The notes under the pieces were generated by a model that ran no database searches, was not told where the DNA came from, and was given only the letters and a program-made list of their open reading frames with translations. Made by a program: the position numbers and the translations under genes. From JAUZRW01 sp034437755 (GTDB lineage Bacteria; Chloroflexota; Anaerolineae; Aggregatilineales; Phototrophicaceae): a stretch of 20,151 bases of DNA. The DNA is taken from assembly GCA_034437755.1 (NCBI GenBank), contig DAOTTV010000140.1, positions 1 through 20,151 on the forward strand, given 5' to 3'. Positions 15,229 through 20,151 of this stretch are shown here, one piece after another. The number at the start of each line of letters is the position of its first letter. Position 1 is the stretch's first letter.

Positions 15229-16029
15229 GGTCGCGTTCAAGGTCAGCGTGAACGCGCCGCCGGTATAGAAGGTATCGTCACTCAAGGCCTCGAAGAAGAA
15301 CAGATCACTGGCGAGAATCAGATACACGCCATCTTCGGGCAGGGTGATGTCGATCGTGTCGCTATGGGTGGCAATGCGCTCACCCGACGGTGCGAACAGG
15401 TGCAAATTGGTGAAGAAGTTGTAATCTTCTAGCGCAATGGTCACGCTGTCGCCTTCACTGCCGACGAAGCTCAACGGCACGACCGGCGTTTCGATATCGC
15501 TGGTCGCGGTCATGCTATCGCCATAGCGGATGCGCTCGGTCGTCAGATCGAGGTTTTCGCTCGCGGTCTCCGGTGCGCCGCTGGCGCGCAACTCGTAGCC
15601 CAGTTGCTCGTCGCTTGTATCTTCGGTGCCATCAATGAAGAAGAAGCTGGTCGCCAGCACCAGATACACGCCATCTTCAGGCACATCAAAGGTGCTGATT
15701 TGTGCGGCGAATTCGCTCTCGCCACTGTCATCGTCGGCGGCGAGTACCGCGCCATTGCTATCGAGCAGGACGAGATACGGATCGAGCGGGCTTTCGTCGG
15801 CGCGTGTCATGGTGATCGTCAGCGTGTCGCCTGCGCTCGCCGTCAGCGCGTAGAGCGCGGTCGTCACGTCTTCTTCAAAACTGGCTGAGATGGTCTCATC
15901 AGTGTTCAGGGTCGGGGGCAGGGTATAGCTATCGTCCTCTTGTGCGCCGAGGATGCTCGCGGGGAGCAACATCACGACGACGAGTATCAGCACACCTATC
16001 CCCCGTTGGTATAGATTGTGTCGGAACAT
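15223..16029 (-). CDS. Exported protein with two PPC-like beta-sandwich domains
   Basis: The 268-residue product has a signal peptide (about 1-29, ending ILGA) and then two similar halves. The first (about 40-150) has LDPYLVLLDSNGAVLAADDD and VPEDGVYLVLATSFFF; the second (about 160-266) has NLHLFAPSGERIA and LPEDGVYLILASDLFFF. These are PPC-type signatures, as in the C-terminus of the TPR-PPC protein in this window. It is acidic and has no enzymatic domain. AGGAGA (16045-16040) lies 10 bases upstream of the ATG. The TAA stop overlaps the priA stop on the other strand. It could be a surface binding protein; function unknown. Confidence 0.78.
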   Translation of the reverse strand: MFRHNLYQRGIGVLILVVVMLLPASILGAQEDDSYTLPPTLNTDETISASFEEDVTTALYALTASAGDTLTITMTRADESPLDPYLVLLDSNGAVLAADDDSGESEFAAQISTFDVPEDGVYLVLATSFFFIDGTEDTSDEQLGYELRASGAPETASENLDLTTERIRYGDSMTATSDIETPVVPLSFVGSEGDSVTIALEDYNFFTNLHLFAPSGERIATHSDTIDITLPEDGVYLILASDLFFFEALSDDTFYTGGAFTLTLNATS

Positions 16030-16222
16030 AAGACGTATGTCTCCTGATTGTTTGTGTGCGATATAGCCTTATGATACCAGTGAATGGCGCTTAAGACACG
16101 CAAACCCCTAAAGACTGAGGGGGATACCCGATTGATTCTATCAAAACGCGGGCTTTTATGGTCAACTTGTGGGGTGGGCGCACACGCGCTCGCAACTGCT
16201 CCAACTCAATCAACGGCATCAT

Positions 16223-16229
16223 AGGAGGT
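16223..16229 (+). promoter_or_regulatory. Strong ribosome-binding site of rsmA
   Basis: AGGAGGT lies 4 bases before ATG 16234, the strongest Shine-Dalgarno in the window, and fixes the start. The rest of the 16030-16233 divergent region shows only a small CCCCT/AGGGG stem near 16105-16121 and no clear promoter. Confidence 0.6.
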
Positions 16230-16233
16230 CTGC

Positions 16234-17067
16234 ATGAACCCGAAAGAAGCGATGGAACACTACGGATTGAACCCCAAGAAGAGTCTCGGTCAAAACTTCA
16301 TGCATGACCCGAACACAATCGAAAAAATCGTGGAAACAGCGGCGATCATGCCCGATGATACGGTGGTCGAGATTGGTGCCGGCACAGGCGAATTGACGGC
16401 GAAACTCGCCCAATTTGCGCGCCATGTGATGGCGATCGAAATTGATGAACGGCTTGAACCGCTTTTGGATGCACGCTTCGCCAACACGCCGAATGTCTAC
16501 CTCGTCTATGAGGATGTCCTCAAGACGGACATCGTGCAACTGGTCGGCGCGCAGTCGTTCATTGCCGTCGCTAACGTGCCCTATTACATCACGACCGCGA
16601 TTCTGCAACATTTGTTAGAACAAGCACGTCGTCCGCGCCGCATTGTCTTCACGATGCAGTACGAAGTTGCCCAGCGCATCTGCGCCGATCCCGGCGATAT
16701 GACCTTGCTGGCGGCGAGCGTGCAATACTACGGTAAGCCACAGATCGTCAGCAAGCTCAATCCGGCGGTGTTCTGGCCCCGTCCGGGGGTTAATAGCGCT
16801 ATCTTGCGCGTTGATACTTATCCCGAACCGATCGTCTCGACACCGGATGACGCGCTCTTCTTCCGCGTGGTGAAAGCCGGCTTCAGCCAGAAGCGCAAGC
16901 AACTGCGGAACTCGCTCAGTGGCGGGCTAGGCGTGAAGTCGAAAGTTGCCGGCGCATATCTCGAAGCCGCCGGTATCGACCATAAACGCCGCGCCGAGAC
17001 GCTCGCGCTGGAAGAATGGGCGGCACTGTCGCACGTCGTCGCTGAGATGCAAGCCGGTTCATCCTGA
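16234..17067 (+). CDS. rsmA: 16S rRNA (adenine1518-N6/adenine1519-N6)-dimethyltransferase
   Basis: RsmA (KsgA) dimethylates two adjacent adenines in the 3' hairpin of 16S rRNA using S-adenosylmethionine, a late step of 30S assembly; loss gives kasugamycin resistance. The 277 residues match the family length. Visible motifs are NPKKSLGQNFMHD (13-25), the SAM-binding VVEIGAGTGELTAKL (44-58) with acidic AIEIDERL (67-74), the catalytic NVPY (114-117, usually NLPY), and in the C-terminal domain VFWPRPGVNSAILRV and FSQKRKQLRNSL. An AGGAGGT precedes the start. It is followed on the same strand by the lipoprotein-MFS gene after about 300 bases that include an inserted element, so cotranscription is uncertain. 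Confidence 0.97.
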   Translation: MNPKEAMEHYGLNPKKSLGQNFMHDPNTIEKIVETAAIMPDDTVVEIGAGTGELTAKLAQFARHVMAIEIDERLEPLLDARFANTPNVYLVYEDVLKTDIVQLVGAQSFIAVANVPYYITTAILQHLLEQARRPRRIVFTMQYEVAQRICADPGDMTLLAASVQYYGKPQIVSKLNPAVFWPRPGVNSAILRVDTYPEPIVSTPDDALFFRVVKAGFSQKRKQLRNSLSGGLGVKSKVAGAYLEAAGIDHKRRAETLALEEWAALSHVVAEMQAGSS

Positions 17068-17140
17068 TATATAGCAATCGTATTAAAATTTGGTCAAAAC
17101 GCGCATCGAATAACGGACTTCTGCGTAATAAATCATAGAC

Positions 17141-17305
17141 GTAACTACTCAGGGGCGTTGCCCCCGAACCCCCACAAAGGACGATCGTCCTTTGAACCTG
17201 TACCCGCCGAACACTTTGCGTTCGGCAAAATTGGGGTGCAGGGGAGACATCCCCTGCTGGGGCGTGGGGTGAAACCCCACAAGAAGACTCTACCTGAGTA
17301 GTTAC
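17141..17305. mobile_element. 165-bp non-autonomous insertion (MITE-like), perfect 13-bp terminal inverted repeats, 8-bp target duplication
   Basis: GTAACTACTCAGG (17141-17153) and its exact reverse complement (17293-17305) bound the element. The 8 bases TCATAGAC occur immediately outside on both sides (17133-17140 and 17306-17313), as expected for a target-site duplication. Ends starting GTAA with 8-bp duplications are characteristic of the IS66 family, so mobilisation by such a transposase is plausible. No coding sequence is present. Inside are five hairpins: GGGGC-gtt-GCCCC (17152-17164), the palindrome AAAGGACGATCGTCCTTT (17176-17193), GCCGAAC-N7-GTTCGGC (17206-17226), CAGGGG-N6-CCCCTG (17239-17256) and GTGGGGT-gaa-ACCCCAC (17264-17280). 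It fills most of the 17068-17371 intergenic stretch. Confidence 0.85.
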
Positions 17306-17361
17306 TCATAGACTGTTAAACACAGTGTCGTATACCTGAGATACCCATCGTCTAAATTACC

Positions 17362-17365
17362 GAGG
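17362..17365 (+). promoter_or_regulatory. Ribosome-binding site that decides the start of the lipoprotein-MFS gene
   Basis: GAGG abuts an upstream ATG at 17366 but lies 6 bases before the in-frame ATG at 17372. The second ATG is therefore the better start, giving a signal peptide MPVQRLLSALLIVVLILVGC. Confidence 0.55.
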
Positions 17366-17371
17366 ATGATT

Positions 17372-20005
17372 ATGCCTGTGCAACGCTTGCTGAGCGCGTT
17401 ATTGATCGTCGTGTTGATACTCGTTGGATGCGACTCGCTCGATCGTCAGACCGATTACACGGCTGATGATGGCGAGATGCTCCTAGAGACATCAATCGAC
17501 CATATGCGCAATCTCGAAACCTTTAATATGGATGTCACACAAGGAGGAACGCCCTACCGCTTTTACTTCCAGCTCGGGCCGTCCGCTTTGCAATTCGTGA
17601 CAGTCATGACCAAGACCGAAGGCGCGTTCGTCGCCCCTAACAACCTCTATGCCAGTGCGCGTATTCTCGTACGCGGGGTGAGCGTCAACGTGGGCTTGTT
17701 TGCCAATAGCATCGGGCAGTGGATCAAACCCTTAGCCACTGGCGAATGGGTTGAGTACCAGTATGCGCCCGGCTTTGATCCGGCGGCGATGATGCAAGAG
17801 AATGAAGGCTTCCATAGTGCTATCCGCCGCATGACCGAGATCGAATACGTCGGTGTGGCGGAGCGCAACGGGCGCGAGATGTTACACGTCACCGGTATTG
17901 CCGATGGCGAGACTATCAATCAGATGCTCTTTGGCTTGCTCTATATTCTAGAAGATCGGGCGATTGTCGATGTCTATATTGATCCCGAGTCGCTCGTCCC
18001 GCACGAAGTCGTGCTGACTCTGCCCGATACTGCGACGGACGAGACCGAAGATACCTTCTGGCGCATTGAGCTGTACAACATCAATGATAATGTCGCGGTA
18101 GATACGCCGTCGGGAGTCGTCGTCGAAACGCCGGAAGCCGTCGAAGCCGATCAGCCATCCACGCCCACGAATTACTGGTTGTGGGGGTCGCTGTTATCGG
18201 CGCTGGTCGGGGCGATCGCGTCGCCGGTCATCTTCTACGCTAAGTGCTATCGACGTGCGCTCGGTTTCGTCAGCGGGGCGCTGGTTGGCGCGGTCAGTAG
18301 CTTGATCGGCTTGACTCTGCTCTGGGTGTTCCTGCCCGTGCGCGAGCGACGTAAATCACGCGATGTCACGTCCGATCATGCGCCACCCGCCTACAAACGC
18401 ATGACGAACGTCAATCCGTGGCTAGTGATGGCCTTCATCGCGATTCCGGTGTTCGTCGGCTCGCTCGATTTGACCGTCGTCAGCGCCTTCATGCCACAAC
18501 TTCTGCTTGATCTGGGCTTGCCGGTCGATACTGGCTTGGACGATGCCTCATGGGTTGTCACTGTTTATCTGCTGGCATATACCGTCAGCCTGACCTTCAT
18601 GGGTCGCCTCAGCGATTTGATCGGGCGGCGGCGCGTGTATCTCGCCTGTCTGGTGACCTTCATCATCGGCTCGGTGTGGATTGCGGTCGCGCATACTTTC
18701 CCCACCGATTGGCTCAGTGCTTTTTATCGCACGCTGGGGATGCGTGTCGATACCAGTTATGTCAACTTGCAGGTGATTATCCTCGGGCGCATCGTCGAGG
18801 CGATTGGCGCGGGGGCGCTGGTGCCGGTCAGCCTCGCGCTCGTCGGTGATCTCTTCCCGCCGGAGAAACGCGCTCGTCCGCTGGGCTTGGTCGCCGCGAT
18901 GGATACGCTGGGCTGGGTGCTGGGGCCTGTATACGGTGGTGTCTTCCTGCAAATCATGAGCTGGCAGGGCTTGTTCTGGATGAACGTGCCGCTGACGTTG
19001 ATCTCGCTGGTGAGCGTGTTGTATGCTCTGCGCCGCGTGCCGATGGTCAAAGTACAGGGACGCTTCGACTTTGTTGGGACGACGCTCATCACGGGTGCGC
19101 TGACGGCTTTGGTGCTGGGGCTGGGCGCAAATGTCGATCTATCAGGCGCAAATGTCAGCCTCGATACAATCTCGCCCCTGCCGCCCTACGCCGTGCCGAT
19201 GTTGCTGGCGGGTCTGTTGTTTTTTGTCAGCTTCTTATTCGTCGAAGCCTACTCGACTGATCCCCTGATCAGCTTGCAGATGTTCAAGCGGCGCAATCTA
19301 TCGGCGGCATCGCTGGTTAATCTACTGGTGGGCTACTGCCTGTTCATCGGCTTGGTGAGCGTGCCACTACTGGTCAACCTGCGCCTTGAGAGTGGCGATC
19401 AGGTGACGCAGGCGGCGCTAGAGACGGGACTCCTGCTCTCGACGCTGACACTGCCGATGGCAGCGGCGGCGGTCATCGGCGGTTGGGTCAGCGATCGCAT
19501 CGGCATCCGCAACACGATCATCACTGGCTTGCTGTTCGCGCTGGTGGGCTATCTCGCCATCTGGCAGACGTGGACGATTGACATCCAGAATACTGTGCTA
19601 GGCGTGCAGATGGCGATCGTCGGCGTGGGCATCGGCTTGACCTTCTCGCCCGTCAGCACAGCCGTCATCAACTCGGCTTATGATCCTGAACGCGGCGTGG
19701 CGAGTGCGCTGGTGATTATCCTACGCTTAATCGGCATGACTGTCAGCATCTCGACCTTGAGTTCGATCATGTACTATCGGGCGATCACGCTCGCCGGTAC
19801 GGAAGCTAGCGCGAGCGGGACGATTGGCATTGAGGAGATTATCAACTCGCTGGATGCGGTGGTGCGCGTGCTGGGCGAGATGGGGTTGATCGGTGCGGTG
19901 CTATCTGGCATTGCGCTGATTCCGGCGCTGTTCATCGCGAATACAGTCGTCTCGCCGGAAGAAGCGACCGCGACGACGAGTGACGCGCCTCAAACGTCAG
20001 GCTAG
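17372..20005 (+). CDS. LppX/LprG-like lipoprotein domain fused to a DHA2-type MFS transporter
   Basis: Residue numbers are from Met at 17372 (877 aa). Residues 1-20 form a lipoprotein signal ending LVGC, with Cys20 as lipidation site. Residues about 30-255 resemble the LppX/LprAFG lipid-binding fold: LLETSIDHMRNLETFNMDV, a central hydrophobic strand region and YIDPESLVPHEVVL. Two hydrophobic segments follow (269-290 and 298-323), then a basic, Pro-containing linker (324-347). Residues about 348-868 form an MFS transporter with some 14 helices: LDLTVVSAFMP (365-375), motif A GRLSDLIGRRRV (411-422) and motif C near LGWVLGPVYGG. In mycobacteria LprG and the MFS protein P55 are separate neighbouring genes in this order and export lipids. 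A fused exporter of lipids or lipoglycans is therefore likely; a drug-efflux pump is the alternative. No Shine-Dalgarno precedes Met344, so the fusion looks genuine. Confidence 0.85.
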   Translation: MPVQRLLSALLIVVLILVGCDSLDRQTDYTADDGEMLLETSIDHMRNLETFNMDVTQGGTPYRFYFQLGPSALQFVTVMTKTEGAFVAPNNLYASARILVRGVSVNVGLFANSIGQWIKPLATGEWVEYQYAPGFDPAAMMQENEGFHSAIRRMTEIEYVGVAERNGREMLHVTGIADGETINQMLFGLLYILEDRAIVDVYIDPESLVPHEVVLTLPDTATDETEDTFWRIELYNINDNVAVDTPSGVVVETPEAVEADQPSTPTNYWLWGSLLSALVGAIASPVIFYAKCYRRALGFVSGALVGAVSSLIGLTLLWVFLPVRERRKSRDVTSDHAPPAYKRMTNVNPWLVMAFIAIPVFVGSLDLTVVSAFMPQLLLDLGLPVDTGLDDASWVVTVYLLAYTVSLTFMGRLSDLIGRRRVYLACLVTFIIGSVWIAVAHTFPTDWLSAFYRTLGMRVDTSYVNLQVIILGRIVEAIGAGALVPVSLALVGDLFPPEKRARPLGLVAAMDTLGWVLGPVYGGVFLQIMSWQGLFWMNVPLTLISLVSVLYALRRVPMVKVQGRFDFVGTTLITGALTALVLGLGANVDLSGANVSLDTISPLPPYAVPMLLAGLLFFVSFLFVEAYSTDPLISLQMFKRRNLSAASLVNLLVGYCLFIGLVSVPLLVNLRLESGDQVTQAALETGLLLSTLTLPMAAAAVIGGWVSDRIGIRNTIITGLLFALVGYLAIWQTWTIDIQNTVLGVQMAIVGVGIGLTFSPVSTAVINSAYDPERGVASALVIILRLIGMTVSISTLSSIMYYRAITLAGTEASASGTIGIEEIINSLDAVVRVLGEMGLIGAVLSGIALIPALFIANTVVSPEEATATTSDAPQTSG

Positions 20006-20011
20006 CACAAA

Positions 20012-20035
20012 GGGCGTGCGATCACGCGCACGCCC
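20012..20035. terminator. Hairpin between two convergent genes, possible bidirectional terminator
   Basis: GGGCGTGCG (20012-20020) and CGCACGCCC (20027-20035) form a perfect 9-bp stem with a 6-base loop, 6 bases after the MFS stop and 10 bases before the stop of the convergent gene. No T-run follows on the plus strand, so termination efficiency is uncertain. Confidence 0.5.
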
Positions 20036-20045
20036 CGTCGCTCGC

Positions 20046-20151
20046 TCACGCCTCACTGGGCGTATCGGCGGGCGGCGTGTTGTCGCTTGCGGGTGGCGCG
20101 GGTGGCGTGTCCGCGGATGGCGCGGGTGGCGTGTCCGCGGATGGCGATGCG
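20046..20151 (-). CDS. C-terminal end of a gene with a Pro/Ala/Asp/Thr-rich repeat tail (5' part outside window)
   Basis: On the minus strand the last 34 codons before a TGA (20048-20046) are open to the window edge. They read as a low-complexity tail, with PSADTPPA occurring twice and related ADTPP words towards the end. The convergent position, a hairpin between the two stops and clean in-frame amino-acid periodicity support a real gene end. Such disordered Pro-rich tails occur on secreted proteins and on several bacterial nucleic-acid-binding or ribosome-associated proteins; nothing here identifies which. The product is unknown. Confidence 0.6.
   Translation of the reverse strand, partial: ASPSADTPPAPSADTPPAPPASDNTPPADTPSEA
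20101..20148. repeat. 24-bp tandem repeat, two visible units
   Basis: Units 20101-20124 and 20125-20148 agree except in their last two bases. Each encodes an eight-residue PSADTPPA-type unit on the minus strand, so copy number can vary without a frameshift. The array may continue beyond the window. Confidence 0.75.

Noticed and set aside
17141..17305. Structured 5'-leader or riboswitch for the exporter gene
   Set aside because: Exact terminal inverted repeats and an 8-bp flanking duplication are explained better by insertion of a mobile element; no known riboswitch core was recognised.
17366..17371. Upstream ATG as start of the lipoprotein-MFS gene
   Set aside because: The GAGG motif directly abuts this ATG, leaving no spacing, whereas ATG 17372 has 6 bases and gives a standard lipoprotein signal.
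18390..18412. Separate MFS gene starting at Met344
   Set aside because: There is no Shine-Dalgarno before that Met, and the frame is continuous from the lipoprotein signal, so a single fused product is the simpler reading.

Overview
The window looks like a chromosomal segment from a GC-rich, free-living bacterium, most probably a member of the Chloroflexota (Anaerolineae-like). That is an inference. It rests on several exported proteins with Thr-Pro-rich linkers, PPC, TPR, SH3b and WD40-like domains, on an LppX/LprG-type lipoprotein domain, and on structured intergenic repeats. No rRNA, tRNA, CRISPR array, phage gene or transposase gene was recognised.

Layout. A truncated CopC-CopD copper-uptake fusion (1-1077, minus) diverges from an M32 metallocarboxypeptidase (1241-2743, plus). 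From 12490 down to 2754 seven genes lie on the minus strand. In transcription order they are: a propeller/SH3b exported protein, a single-pass membrane protein, a TPR-PPC exported protein, an App1-like phosphatase, a secreted glutaminyl cyclase, class I fructose-1,6-bisphosphatase (fbp), and a GT-C glycosyltransferase whose ribosome-binding site lies in the last codons of fbp. priA (12712-15228, plus) overlaps the stop of a double-PPC exported protein (15223-16029, minus). rsmA (16234-17067, plus) is followed by an LppX/LprG-like lipoprotein domain fused to a 14-helix DHA2-type MFS transporter (17372-20005, plus). A convergent gene with a Pro/Ala/Asp-rich C-terminus enters from the right edge.

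Non-coding content. Two 192-bp repeat copies in direct orientation (8024-8215 and 9819-10010) bracket the TPR-PPC gene. They differ at about 15 positions and consist of consecutive small hairpins. A different 165-bp element (17141-17305) has perfect 13-bp terminal inverted repeats starting GTAA and an exact 8-bp flanking duplication. It is a non-autonomous, IS66-like insertion just upstream of the fusion gene. Promoter-like sites, two of them with dyads, precede several genes.

The most notable item is the lipoprotein-MFS fusion. In mycobacteria the lipid-binding lipoprotein LprG and the MFS protein P55 (Rv1410c) are encoded by adjacent genes in the same order and cooperate in lipid export. 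Here both parts form one 877-residue polypeptide, suggesting a self-contained lipid or lipoglycan exporter. The other genes are mostly housekeeping (fbp, priA, rsmA) or envelope functions (copper uptake, glycosyl transfer, pyroglutamate formation, phospholipid metabolism).
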